Shown here in pieces: positions 21,429 through 33,603 of a stretch of 64,000 bases of DNA. The DNA lies in the NCBI GenBank assembly GCA_026120185.1, contig JANUWF010001783.1, positions 3,255,001 to 3,319,000 on the forward strand. The letters run 5' to 3'. The position numbers were made by a program, and so were the translations under genes. A model generated the notes under the pieces. It saw only the letters and a program-made list of their open reading frames with translations, was not told where the DNA came from and ran no database searches. The DNA comes from Voacanga thouarsii (Eukaryota; Streptophyta; Magnoliopsida; Gentianales; Apocynaceae). The first letter of the stretch is position 1, and every line of letters begins with the position of its first letter.

Positions 21429-22333
21429 ATGGAATCTGGGAAGTCTAATGATGCATTATTTGCTTTTGAGCAAATGCTGGATGCTGGTGTTGAGCCCAAT
21501 CGGGTAACTATGGTGAATGCATTGGCTGCCTGTGCAAGTTTCGGGGCACTCGACATGGGTGTGTGGATACATGAATTTATAAAGCGGAGAGCTTGGAAAT
21601 TGGACGTTATCTTAGGCACTTCTTTGATAGATATGTATGGAAAGTGTGGGAGAATGGAAGATGCTGTAAACGTTTTCCAAGCCATGGAAGAGAAGAACAT
21701 ATGGGAGAATGTAAGATGCTCTAAAGGTTTTCCAAACCATGGAAGAGAAGAACATTCTAACTTGGAACGCCCTTATCAAAGGACTTGCTTTAGCTAAAAA
21801 TGGCAACACGGTAGTATGGTCTTTTTTCAGAATAGAGGAAGAAGGAGTTAAGCTTGATGAGGTGACTTTAATGGGGGTGCTTTGTGCTTGAGTTCACTCT
21901 GGTTTGGTACAAATGGGTCGAGATATTTTTTCCTCACTGATAGGTGGGAAATATGGATTTGGACCTAGTGTCAAACGTTATGCTTGCATAGTTGATCTTT
22001 TAGCACATTCTGGGTATTTAGAAGATGCTATTAGGACTATTGAACAAATGCCATTTGAGGCTACCAAGACTATTTGGGGATCCTTCCTTTCTGGTTGCAG
22101 AGCAAATGGTAATTTTGGATTTAAGTGATCTTGCAGCTTGGAAATTAGTGGAGCTGGCACTAGAAAATTCTGCTTACTATGTTGTGTTATCTAATTTCTA
22201 TGTTAAAATGGGAAAATGGTGTCATGTGGAAAAAATTCGAAGATTGATCAAAGAAATGGAACTTAAGAAGGACTCGGGTAGCAGTTCCGTTGAACTTGCA
22301 TATCAAGAGGATATATTAAAGGTGTTAGCGTAG
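21429..22333 (+). pseudogene. PPR protein pseudogene (PLS/E type)
   Basis: Encodes the C-terminal part of a pentatricopeptide repeat protein, an organelle RNA-binding family. Repeats are visible in order: ALFAFEQMLDAGVEPNRVTM, then ALAACASFGALDMGVWIHEFI, then VILGTSLIDMYGKCGRMEDA, then LDEVTLMGVLCA, then KRYACIVDLLAHSGYLEDAI. The E motif follows: IEQMPFEATKTIWGSFLSGCR and ...AYYVVLSNFYVKMGKW...RLIKEMELKKDSGSS. It is broken by a 55-bp tandem duplication (21648-21757) that shifts the frame, an in-frame TGA near 21890 and another shift near 22105-22130. N-terminal repeats and an organelle targeting peptide are missing. The coding sequence stops at 22334. Confidence 0.85.
21648..21757 (+). repeat. 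55-bp tandem duplication in PPR pseudogene
   Basis: Two adjacent copies (21648-21702 and 21703-21757) of a unit starting GGGAGAATG and ending GAAGAGAAGAACAT, about 90% identical. Fifty-five is not a multiple of three, so the duplication by itself destroys the frame. Confidence 0.9.
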
Positions 22334-24041
22334 CATAGTTATTGAATTTGCATACGCTGCAATAACTCTTCACTTGAAGCATAACTGCAATAGACCCAAC
22401 TTCAATTTATAGAAGTTTAGAAATAAATTTTTGCTCTTTTAAAATAAATAGGATTTATTGTAATTTACCCCTATTAAGTTAGGGGTAGTAGTACTTTAAC
22501 ACTATGAGTTGTAAAAAAGGCACATTGTAAGTTAATGATGATATTGATTAATAAAATTTTCTTTTTAAATCAAATATCTATTTTGCTGAAAACACAATAA
22601 ATCAAAACTATAAGATCGAGAACATTAGTAATGCACCAACTTAAATTATATTTTTTTATGTTGTTTTCTATATCAATCAGCATAATGCAAAATGAGTTCA
22701 CCAAGAAGTCTCAATCCTTTGGAAGTAGGATTCACGACTGCGCAATTTGTGTGTATAAATTCACGAATAATTGATTATTGAAATTAAAAAATTTAAAATT
22801 TAATAGAAATAGAATGATTGTGTGTAATTTTTTTTAATAAAAAAATATTGATTTTGTGTGTAGAGATTCTTTTGTTATTTATTTTAATATTAACACAAGT
22901 TATACCCTGTGCATACTAAACAACAAATTATACTTCCGTACAACGCATAGGGTATCGACCTGGTATATATTATTTCAAGTTGTGATGAGATGGAGATGAT
23001 TTCATGGCATATTTAGTCAGAAAAATTGATAAGTTCAAGGCCAGAATTGTAATTTGCAAAGTCAATTAGCTAAATGATTTGTATATTTTATACTTTGTTT
23101 TATTTGTCAATCTTCCCTAACAACTATTCAATCTTAGTCTCAGACTAGGTTTAGGGCACACGCATCCTTCTGAATAACCAATTAAATTCCAAGTTCACAA
23201 TTGTTAGTTGATGGAGCAATAAAACAAGATTAACATTGTAGTTTATTCATCAATTGACAAATATCTCTCATTAGTGCATAAACATTAAGAAACAACATTT
23301 TACCTTAGTTGAGATTCTTTTTTCTCCCTTTCATAGGAGAAAATGAAAGAGAAGGGTTATAAGCATGACTGTGGACTTAATCAAGTTGTCTTTCCTGGCA
23401 TGAAAAATCTCTTTTAAATCCGTAACGACATGCAAAAAGTGAATCTATTATCGACGTAGAGTTTAAGATATTCTAAAATTAGAGGTGAAAAAACATTATT
23501 TCAATAGAAGAAAAAGGAAGAAAAACTTGAGTATAACCAAAGAATCTCATTTATATGAAAGATCGTATTTGAGTCATATAACTCCATAAGCTTGAAGGTT
23601 TACAAAGTAATTCACAAAAGGTATTTACTTCAATTACGAATATTTTAAGTAAATTCAATTTTATAATATGCATTTTAAAACACCATGACTTAAAAATATA
23701 AATCTTTTTAAAAAAATGAATCAAGTATATTCAATTTCAAAAATATTAGAATAACAGAAAAGAAAAGGTATAAGATAATCTTATGGAAGCATGATGTATG
23801 TATTTATGTGTTTGTGGAATGGGCTATGTAATGACCTAACCATCCTCCGCTAACAGAGAAAAGCAATCAAAGAGAGAGTGCTTATTGACCTCATAATTCA
23901 GACATCTCATTCTCCGATCATCAATGTACAACCCAACGTTTCAAGGAAAATAAGTTCAATCCTTTTAGACCCACCTATACATGTCTGCCTGTTTGGTGAC
24001 ACTTTCCACTCTTCACGTACTTTTTTCTTTCCTACTAGTCA
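22334..24041. other. Intergenic AT-rich sequence
   Basis: No convincing gene. A Helitron-like 3' end sits at 22936-22963. The rest is AT-rich with short homopolymers. Confidence 0.5.
22936..22963 (+). mobile_element. Possible Helitron 3' terminus (plus)
   Basis: CCGTACAACGCATAGGG could fold as an imperfect hairpin and is followed after several bases by CTGG then T (22960-22964), a CTRR-T layout. It closely resembles the minus-strand end at 10432. A 5' end was not found. Confidence 0.35.
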
Positions 24042-24049
24042 GCTCTAAT

Positions 24050-24096
24050 CAGGGGCGGATGGACATATAGGGTTGGCCCCCCAAGAATTTAAAAAA

Positions 24097-24135
<39 letters not shown>

Positions 24136-24589
24136 AATTTTAAAATAAATTGACTCCTCTAAATATATAAAATTAAATTTACAATAATATAATAGTAAAA
24201 AAATTTATTGAATGTGAGACTTTATTGAAGGTGAAATAATACAATTAAAAATGTAATTTGATTATTTTCATCATGTGGTATGAATTTTTTATTTTGAAAA
24301 ATTATCTATTATATTTAAATTATGTCAATGGATGATTAAGATAATGAAGTTTAAAATTTATATATATTATGAAGTAACCGTTATTCTTACTTTTTCAGTT
24401 TTTACAGTTACCACGAAATAATTTTTTTCAGTTATGAATACGATAAAAATCAAATTTCGAAATAAGATGAAAATTGATTTTTTTTTCCAGATTTTTTAAT
24501 AATATATATTTAAAAAATTGTAAAAAAAAAAAAATTGATAAGGAAGGCATCAATTGGCCCCTCAATAGGCTAATTCTGGGTCCGCCCTG
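24050..24589. mobile_element. hAT-type MITE with 8-bp TSD
   Basis: A 540-bp element with terminal inverted repeats CAGGGGCGGA (left) and its near complement TCCGCCCTG (right), flanked by perfect 8-bp duplications GCTCTAAT (24042-24049 and 24590-24597). An 8-bp duplication and a CAGGG-type end are typical of hAT elements. The interior is AT-rich with a (TA)n at 24102-24131 and no coding frame, so it is non-autonomous. The subterminal GGCCCCCC/GGCCCCTC blocks are also inverted. Confidence 0.9.
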
Positions 24590-24597
24590 GCTCTAAT

Positions 24598-24836
24598 CCA
24601 ATTAGAGCCTATGTTTTGGAACCCTAACCAAAATGAAAACAATTCCTTTAACTACACATGGCCATGTAACTAACAAATTATCCACCACACCATCAAGAAA
24701 ATTTGCATATTTTCTCTCTATTTTTATGACTAATAGGTACAGTGTCGTTTTATGTAGACACGATATGTAAATTAGATTTAAAATTCAACTTCACTTGATA
24801 TAAGAACAAAACTAGAAAGTTGAGGTTAGAAAGTGA

Positions 24837-24886
<50 letters not shown>

Positions 24887-27100
24887 AAAGATAATATAAT
24901 AATTTTTGAAAAAAAAATCAAAATGAAAATTTCAGAAATTTTTTTTTTTTTAAATATTGGTGGCAGGTGCCACCCTCCGTCTCTGGCCAAATAAAAAGTA
25001 TTTCTAAATAGTTACTGTTTTAGTCGATCACTAGTGTAATGAAGTTTGTAACAAAAGACATGAAATGTTTTAAATTGAAATCCATAATGTAAAGAATGCT
25101 TTCAACGTTAGAAATCTTCCGACTTTGCAAGTTTCACATCAACAAATGTCATAAAATGAACAAGGATAATGTGATCGATACATCCATTAGTGCGCTCAAC
25201 TTTTATTCACTGTTCAAACTGAATATTTATATTTGACAAAGTGAAAAATAATTGAAATGTACCTCATTTATTTCATGTTTAAAAAACGGGGGAATATGTT
25301 GTGAAGCAATTGTCTTATTTGTAGTGTTTAAAATAGTAAGAGAGAATGAGAGATCATGAATGCTTACAACTTTCCATTTAAGGAAAGTGCATCATATTAA
25401 TAGGGGTGGAGTATTAGTGGATTACTCAGAAGAAAAAGCAAAAAACACGAAGAAAATAGCAAATATTTTCCTTTTTTATTCTTTTCAGTTTGAAAGAAAA
25501 ATCTTTTGTTGGCTCTTGTTTGTTAATTAAAATCTAAATTCAAGGGATCCCACGTGGCTTTGCCAGCTCATCAACAATGCCAAAATGACAAATTTTTTCT
25601 TAGCTTTAGAAATACAAAATATTGGGTGCTTTTGTATAATAACTAAATTAGCCATATTACAATTCAAACTAAAATTTTAATTTAAAATAATATCAATTTA
25701 ATTAATTTTTATTTCTGTAGTGTCATCATATACTCATAATACATTATATTTTTTTACTTTCATTAATAATTGAGTCCTATATTTATCTTATTTTAATAAT
25801 ATTTTATAAAATTTTAACAAATTCAACTCAATTCAATCTTTATCCAAATACAAACTAATCTATGATAAAATTTTATATTGGTGTGTTAAACATTACTCTC
25901 ACGTTATTTGGTATTAACTTTATGGTAATTTTAAGAGTCCTAAATCCAAAGCTAACTAGTCACTTTGGGAAGGAACCATTCTCAATACTTTTCATTTTAT
26001 TTGATACTAATTTTATAGTAATTTTACGAATCCTAAATCTAAAATTCACCATTACTGTATCTTTTTTTCTACAAATAAAAAACTATGATAAAAAATACGA
26101 GAAGTTTTAATTGAATCCAATTAATAATTTTTTATAATTAATCTGTAAAATTTAAATTTAATCATAAAATATTGAACTCGTAATTTACAAAATTCAAAAT
26201 TCCATCATGCAGTATGAAAGAAAAGTTTCATTGAATCTAGCTAATCTTTTTAAGACTCCTTGCGAAAGTTTTGCATAGTTCATGAAGTAGGTTGAAACCT
26301 AAAATGTTTGCCAATATTCAATAAATACCTCTCACTTGTTGTCATCACTAGGAAAAAATTTTGCAAGAAATACACCCAATTCCCCCGGGGAGCGTAAGAT
26401 ATGCTGGAGACCGGAAGCTCTGCATTGGTGTGTTTCTTTTTCTTCCCCCCCCTTCCTACAAATGATCCAAATAATGTGTCCAAAAAATATAAATTTATCT
26501 ACATAAATTTCTATTAGGGAAAAAGTGAAATATTATTGATCAATATCTGTAAAAATAGCAGATGCTGCATCCTGAGTGACAAATCTCAAGTTAATGTTTT
26601 GAAATTTTTTTATCAACAAATTTGTACATCTAATTAGAAAAAAAAAATTAACCTATTTAATTCTAAAAAGTTTAAGTCTTGTAATATTTTTATTTTTAAT
26701 CATTTTTCTTACTATTATGATCTTTAATGAAATTATTACTTACTAAATAGTGCTTAACTCTCCTTTTTATTATAATGTATAAAAACTATAACGGCAATCT
26801 TTAATTTTATTAGTAATCATAATGTTAAAAATAAAAAGAAATTATTAAAAATAAAAATATTTTTTAAATTTTAAGTACTAAATAGAGTTATTTTTCAATT
26901 AAAGAAATATTATACAAAATAACCTATTAAATACTATGCATATACGTTAATCCCGCATAAGAGGTTAATACTCGTGGTCTGAAGAGTCGTAAAAATTTTC
27001 CTCTTGTCACACAAAAAAAAAATAAAATAAAAATAAGTAGTTAACCGTACGTTGTACAATGGAATAGACAGCAGAGACGAACCTTATATCAATACAGAGC
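24598..27100. other. Intergenic AT-rich sequence
   Basis: Contains a (TA)n at 24843-24884 and a stretch ending CCTCCGTCTCTG near 24985 that could be one end of another hAT-like element whose partner I could not find. Frames at 25862-26110 and 26280-26483 match nothing I know. C/G-rich patches at 26381-26395 and 26446-26455 stand out but are not explained. Confidence 0.5.
25895..26042 (+). repeat. Imperfect tandem duplication, about 97-bp period
   Basis: TTATTTGGTATTAACTTTAT...CCTAAATCC near 25898 recurs as TTATTTGATACTAATTTTAT...CCTAAATCT near 25996. The small frame spanning both shows the same duplicated pattern but no known protein. Confidence 0.7.
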
Positions 27101-27108
27101 CTTGCCTT

Positions 27109-27857
27109 TGGGGTTGCTTATGTAATTAAAAAATAACTGAATTGATTTAAATAATCGAATCGAAAAGAATTAAAATCGAAATAAATCGTTGACTTTGAAC
27201 TTTTTTCAAGCCGAACTATTCTAAAATTTTTTATGTAATATTCGTATTGAAAACTATTCCGAATTATATAAAAACCGTCCCAAATTATACCGAATTAAAA
27301 ATTAAAATTAAAATAGAATATATAGTCTTGTAAATATATATATATATATATATATAGAAAAGTATAGAAAAGTAGATTATATTATAAATTACATAATATA
27401 TTATATGTATATTATATTATATATATATATATATGTATATATAACGTATATATAGATTATATAATATATCTAAATAGATTATATAGTATAATGTTATATA
27501 ATATATATAAATTATATACATAAATTATATAAATTATTATATAAAATGTCATAAAAAATTTTTTAATTTTATTTTAAATTAAAATTTGAGAATGATTAAC
27601 ACTTACTTATGGATAACAATGTTTTTTGTAAAAAACATTCAAAAATATCTAAAAAACGAATTAAAACCGTTTTTGTTCTATTAGAACTAAATATCCAAAT
27701 ATCTGTTCCATCTCATTCCAAAACTAAAAATATCTATCCCGTTCTGTCCCGAAATTACGATTATGAACTAATATTAAAAATATGAATGAATTGAAATTTT
27801 GAAATGATACTGAAAAATTTTCAATCTCCGAACCGTCCCGATCCGTAAACACCCCTA
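27109..27857. mobile_element. hAT-type non-autonomous element with 8-bp TSD
   Basis: A 749-bp element flanked by perfect 8-bp duplications CTTGCCTT (27101-27108 and 27858-27865). Ends are TGGGGTTGCTTATG on the left and, read inward on the minus strand, TAGGGGTGTTTACGG on the right: inverted repeats with a few differences. Interior is AT-rich with a self-complementary TA-rich core at 27335-27560 and no coding frame. Confidence 0.85.
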
Positions 27858-27865
27858 CTTGCCTT

Positions 27866-28879
27866 AGTGATACGTATTCACCTAAAATGGAATAAGCTTG
27901 AACGACAGGAAAATTGTCCTTTCGATAAGAAAGACAGAAACTTTGGTTAACTCCAGAACTTCCAGAGCTCCTTTCAGGAAAGATTGAGTGATGCTTATAA
28001 TGAGTTATGACCTACTTGGGATTTGACTTTAAGCACCATTGGAAAAAATATTTTGGCTAGATCATGTCTTCTCTGCATATGTTTGGCAAAGACACCATAT
28101 AAAGCTATAATTATCAAAGATCTGAAAGTCACTCATGCAATCAAAAGCACCAAGAAAAGCATGCTTGTGACACAATATTCATATATAGCAATACTCTGAA
28201 TCAGATAAGAAAGGGTGAGATTTTCTCAGGGGACACCACCTCATGGCGTCACAGCCATTTATTACGAATGGCTTTGCATGGTCCAACAAGGAGCTCCTGT
28301 CAACAAGAAATTCCCGGTATAAGACAGCTAAAAAGATGACAGGATAAAGAAACTTTGACATTGTCCACTGATGAACTTTTATAATCTTTAACCAAAAGAA
28401 AAACTTCTGCAAAGCTATTTCCTAATTTATCTTCAGTAGATGATTCCATAAAATAGACAGAGGGACATGCTGAGATGTTAACCGAATGATTTGGAACTTT
28501 TGAAGTACATTGCAGGTGGTATGAACATCTGTGATCTCCATCAGAATGGTGTTTTTCTACAGAATACAAATATGTAATTGCTACATTATTCAACCTACTT
28601 TGGAGACATCATGACACTATGATTCAAGGGTCAGCATATAATGGGAAGTCAGCAGCTAGCCCAGCATTCCAATCTAATCTGTCCCTAACAAAACTTGATG
28701 CTCCCAAGCAACTCAAAGAGGCTAAACGGATATACCCTAAAAAGTCATATATGTGCATATATACAAAGTGTGAGTTAACGAAGATGGTTGTTGAAGAGTC
28801 TTCCATTGAAGAAAAAAATTGAATCTACCACTTTCTTCAACTGGCCTACCTTTAGAATTTCCACAAGCTGGACAACTTG
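27866..28879. other. 3' flank of the bL19 gene
   Basis: Downstream side of the minus-strand ribosomal gene. It should contain the 3' UTR near 28880, but I cannot fix the poly(A) site. Frames at 28179-28412, 28300-28593 and 28619-28822 have no recognisable products. Confidence 0.5.
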
Positions 28880-30501
28880 CTATTGTTTCTTAAGTGCGTT
28901 CATTTTGTCCCTGAGATAGTATAGCTTGGCCCTCCTCACTTTCTTCTTGTCCAGCACTTTCATCTCCTTTATGTTAGGGGAGTACCTGAGAACAGCAGTT
29001 AAAATAGCGATTAAGTGACACACTGTAAAGGAAACACAAAATGAGAATCAAGTGTCAAGCCCCAATATTTGCAGTGCTTAATGCATGAAACATGATAATA
29101 AATTTCCATTAAAAATTTCCCTCTGCGAACTTCAGACACCAGCATTAGCAGCTACAGAATAAACCTTTAAACATTTGCAAGGATAGGTGACCAAAAATTC
29201 CGTCAAGGATCACTAGAAGACCACCAAGAGTAGACCACTAAAGTAGCCTACAATGTGTTTTGTAATTTTTTATTTTTTTTCCCAATGTGGAATGTATTTC
29301 AAGGTTGCACCAATGGACATGATTTTGAACTGTCAATTTGAAAACCAACTTCCAGGGAAAACTGGTCCTGATGTGTACTGGACACTTACAAAATCAAAGA
29401 CAATGCCTACTGGATCAAAGACCGACCACACCAGTATTGTCTCCAACACAGTTCCTTTGCATTCTACACTGGACTAATAAACAGGTTGGGGTTTAGGATT
29501 CAGATTTAAACAAATACCAACTCTCAGACCTAATTAGCATGCAAGACAGGAGGATAATTATTTCTCGATACAAACTGGGCATAAAACCATAAAAGGAAAC
29601 AGTAAAAGGTCCAAGTCTAAAGTAATCACTTGAACATCCTAAAAAGACAGAAACAAACATCTACCACGTTACTTACAGTGGATAAAGGGACTCGACTCCT
29701 ACACCAGCTACAAGTCTTCTTAGCCTAAATGTTGTATTTAGACCAGCATTGCGTCTTGCGATCACAATGCCTTTAACTACTGAAACACGCCTTTTATTTT
29801 CAGGTACTTCCTGCACCATAATTATAATGGAACTAGTGAATTTCCTTAGCAAAATTACCCAATTACATGTCAATAAAGATGCAAACAAAAGCCAAATAGA
29901 CCAAAAATTTCAAAAACATAGAATCTAGTTTAATCAAATGTTATTACCACTTTGAGCTGGATGATATAACCAGGCCTAATATCAGGTATCTCCCTCTTTG
30001 CCTTCGCTTCCTCAACAGCTTCCTTATCAAGAATCTGCATTGAACATAACATAAATCTAAGTTCTAATATGTGATCAAAATATGCCAGCCATAATCAAAT
30101 TCAGAAAAAACGAAGATTATAAATATCAATTAATATAAGAAATCACTAATATTTACCTGCATTATGTGTCTGGCAGTTTTATCAAGCCTCTTAAATTTGA
30201 TGTGGGGAGGTACATCAGGACTTGCAGTAGAAGCATCTTGAGGAACAGATTCAACTGAATTTGCCAATGTTGCAAAAGACCTCCTGGTCAGTATGACTGC
30301 AGGCAGTTGAGGAAGACTGGATGTAGGGCCTGTTAAATACTTTGCAATCGGAGCTGTACCATTGATCTTGGACGGCCACAAGAAGCTGGTTTTTATGCCA
30401 TACTCCTTCCACTGGAAAATAGGAAAACTAGATTTACAAGAACGCATACCATCAAGTTGAAGGCAAGAGATTGATTCCATTATATGGTTTGAGAATTTCA
30501 A
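28880..30501 (-). CDS. Mitochondrial-type 50S ribosomal protein bL19, four coding exons
   Basis: Exons on the minus strand: 30501-30157, 30034-29948, 29810-29677 and 28985-28880 (TAG at 28882-28880), 672 nt, 223 residues. Every junction has GT...AG and reading frame is kept. Residues 1-75 look like a presequence and include RRSFA (73-77), the arginine-containing style of a mitochondrial cleavage region. The bL19 fold follows: [75 protein letters not shown], and the C-terminal [21 protein letters not shown]. bL19 sits at the interface of the large and small ribosomal subunits. The first ATG in this exon is at 30501; a second at 30480 (MESISC) is equally plausible. The exon begins at an acceptor (TTTTAACAG) at 30509, so more 5' exons exist (41606-42150). 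Mitochondrial rather than plastid location is inferred. Confidence 0.88.
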
Positions 30502-30575
30502 ATAATTCCTGTTAAAAGAAAATTATGAAATGGATCAATTCTATCTTTACCAAGTGCTCAACCACATACTGTTAT

Positions 30576-30852
30576 TGTAAAAAATTGAGAGAGAATAATC
30601 TCTTTTCATATTTTTCTCAAAGATTACAATGGGCTAATTATATACAAATTGCCTAAGGTACAAATATAGCAACTACCCTAATAAATTGATTCACAAAATT
30701 TCCTAATCAATACCCTAATTACTGCCCACAAAATCTCCTAATCACTGATTACAAAATCTCCTAATTTAAGGGTCAAACTTCCCTAATTCTAGTGTTACAA
30801 TATTTACAGCCTTACTTTCCTAAAATACACCCTTTAGCCATATTTTCCCACA
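30576..30852 (-). repeat. Copia 1 3' LTR and adjacent polypurine tract
   Basis: 277 bp, minus strand opening TGTGGGAAAATATGG and closing TTTTTTACA. Immediately upstream on the minus strand (30853-30863) lies TTGAGGGGGAG, the polypurine tract that primes plus-strand DNA. Confidence 0.93.
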
Positions 30853-30863
30853 CTCCCCCTCAA

Positions 30864-33217
30864 GCTGGTGAATAGATATTCTCCATTCCCAACTTGAATA
30901 CAATATTTTCAAACACTGGACCACTTAACCCTTTGGTTTACACATTAACAAACTGATCATTTGTAGACACATAAGGCGTACAGATCAATCTACTCTCTAA
31001 TTTCTCCTTAATAAAATGTCTGTCAATTTCGATATGCTTTGTCCAATCATGCTACACAGGATTGTGAGTTGTGCTAATTGCAGACTTATTATCGCAGTAA
31101 AGTCTCATTGGGCCCTCCAATTTAATCCTTATGTCTTATAGAATGATCTTTAACCAAAGTAACTCACATACTACTTGAGCCATCGCTCGAAACTCAGCCT
31201 CTGCATTAAACCGTACTACTATATTTCGTTTTTTACTCCTCCATGTCACAAGATTTCCACCAAGGAATGTACAATATCCAGTGGTCGATCTTCTATCAAT
31301 CAATGACCTAACATAATCAGCATCTGTATAGCTTCAAGCATTAGGCCCCCACTTCTCCTAAAGTCCTCTTCTTGGTGTACCTTTAAGATACTGCAACACC
31401 CTGTGTGTTGCTCGAATATGAACCTCTTTTGGAATGTGCATAAATTGACTAATCACACTCACAGCATAAGCTATATCCGGTCGTGTGTGGGACAAATAAA
31501 TGAGCCTTCCTACCAAACGTTGATATACCCCTTTGTCCACCATAGCATCTTCCTCTGCTAGTCCAAGCTTTATATTTGGATCTATCGGAGTACTCACTGG
31601 TTTGCATGCTGTTTTTCCTGTCTCCTTGAGTAGTTCAGTTATATACTTCTGTTGAGAAAGAAAAATACCCTTCCCTAAATGTGCCACTTCAATTCCGAGA
31701 AAATATTTTAGCTTCCCAAGTGTCTTAATCTCAAATTCTTTTGCTAAGTACTCACTCAAAGAATGTCTCTCTTCATCATCACTTCCTGTAACAATTATGT
31801 CATCCACATAAACTAAGAGGACTGTGACTCCTCCTGAAGACGAATGCTTGATGAACAAAGTATGATCTCCTTGACTTTGCTTGTATCCTAACATCGCCAT
31901 AACCTTGGCAAACCTGCCAAACCATGCTAGAGGAAATTGTTTAAGCCCATACAATGCCTTGCTTAATCTATAGACTGTATGATCAACAACTCTTTTCCCA
32001 TAACCTGGAGGTATCTCCATGTATATCTCCTCCTGGAGATCTCCATGCAAGAAAGCATTTTTTACATCAAACTACTGTAAATCCTATCCAAAATTGGCTG
32101 CCAAAGACAATAGGACCCTAACAGTATTCAATTTTGCAATTGGGGCAAAAGTCTCTAGATAATCCACTCCATATGTCTGAATATAATCCTTGGTAACCAG
32201 CCTTGCCTTGTATCTTGCCACTAAACTATCAACTCTATATTTTACTATGTACACCTATTTACACCCCACTGGTTTCTTCCCTACTGGTAACTCCACAAGC
32301 TCCCATGTTTTGTTCTTTTCCCGTGCCTCAATTTCTACATTCATAGCTTGTTTCCAGTTTTCATTAGATAAAGCTTCGGATAAATTGGAAGGAATGACAA
32401 TGGCTTTTAGGTTATCGAGGAAGACTCTGTGTGACGAAGAAAAACGCTGAAAAGACAGGAAGTGTGCAAGGGGGTATAAAGGTCTTTTAGTGCACTCTTT
32501 CGCACTTTTTCTCAATGCAATAGGTAAGTCTATGTCACTACTACTACCCCTATGGATCTCACTCTCTACCTCTGGTTCTATTTCAATCTGTAATATAGGT
32601 TCAGAAGTTATTACCTGATCAGACTCTTGAACTTGCGTAGGGTTGGAGGTAACCGTCTTCTTCCTTGTATACATCTTTCCTTTGTCATATCTAACGTCCT
32701 TGGGAATAGACTCAGTGGTGTCAGATTGAGCAAATACAGGTTCAGAGGAGACTGTGACAGACTCAGATAATTCAGAGTGAACTGGGACAGGATCACTAGT
32801 GGATGAGGAAGTAAGATGATTTGAAGTTGAAAGATCCAATAATAAGTCAAAACCCAAACTCTCATCTTCTCTCACAAACTTCTCCCCCTGAAGATAAGAG
32901 TTTGAAAAATAAGATTCACGTTCATTGAAAATAACATCCATAGAAACAAAGAATTTTCGGGAGGGTGGATGATATCACTTGTATCATTTTTAGGTTGAGG
33001 AATATCCCACAAATACACATTTTAGAACCCTTAGATCCAATTTTCCTCAGTTGTAACTATGAACATGTACAAAGGATGTACATCTAAACACTCTAGGAAC
33101 AAGATTATTTGTGGTGTGGAAGTTAGGATAGAAAGTGAACAATACATCCATTGGACTCTGAAATCCTAGGACTCTAAATGGCAATCGGTTTATGAGACGT
33201 GTTGCTGTAAAAACAAC
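30864..33217 (-). pseudogene. Copia 1 integrase end, reverse transcriptase and RNase H
   Basis: Minus strand from 33217: TATRLINRLPFRVLGFQSP and KCVFVGYSSTQK (integrase C-terminal), then a Ser/Thr-rich linker (32255-32941) ending in the first RT motif WKQAMNVEIEA...TWELVELP. RT continues, after stops near 32254 and 32072, in 32050-31358: MHGDLQEEIYMEIPPGY, YRLSKALYGLKQ, LLVYVDDIIVTG with the YVDD catalytic box at residues 81-84, GRLIYLSHTRPDIAYAVSV. RNase H (31330-30870) keeps DRRSTTGYCTFLGGNLVTWRS and HDWTKHIEIDRHFIKE but has several stops. Confidence 0.85.
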
Positions 33218-33402
33218 TTAGCATATATAGCTGCACACTTATTTAGGAATTATAGCTGTAATATTCCAATAATTGTTTCCTGTAATTATTCCTATAATTT
33301 TTATGTATAGTTGACATACCTTAAATATGTCTAGGTATCTTGTATAAATACCTTGAGATATATGGGATAAACATAAGAGTGTTTTTCAATCAATTATTAT
33401 TT
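33218..33402 (+). repeat. Copia 2 5' LTR
   Basis: 185 bp opening TTAGCATATATAGCTGCACA. It contains TGTATAAATACC, a TATA-like box near 33343-33352. The initiator-Met primer site starts at 33403. Confidence 0.88.
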
Positions 33403-33603
33403 TGGTATCAGAGACAAAGACAAATTTTCCGCTGCCTTCTTTTCTTCAAACCCTAGCCGTCATCTAGCTGCAATTTTGTTTTTTGTGCTTCTTGCCCATC
33501 TCCAATTCCAGCCTAACCCTATACTCTGGTTATCATCTAATTTCAATCAAAGTCTACTAAAACTAACAACGAAGAGATTCCTGATAGCAAGAAACTCTCG
33601 ACG

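Noticed and set aside
23341..23420. Short frame MKEKGYKHDCGLNQVVFPG resembling the end of a PPR/DYW protein
   Set aside because: Only about 20 codons, 1 kb past the PPR relic, ending in a stop; the resemblance is too short to support.
24950..24990. Second hAT-like end (CCTCCGTCTCTG)
   Set aside because: No partner inverted repeat or target duplication found to its left.
26280..26483. 67-codon minus-strand frame with a moderately GC-rich patch, considered as an organelle DNA insert
   Set aside because: No motif I recognise, and no continuous organelle-like sequence around it.
28179..28593. Minus frames downstream of bL19 considered as a further exon
   Set aside because: bL19 ends properly at 28880 with the normal [20 protein letters not shown] end; no splice signals link these frames.
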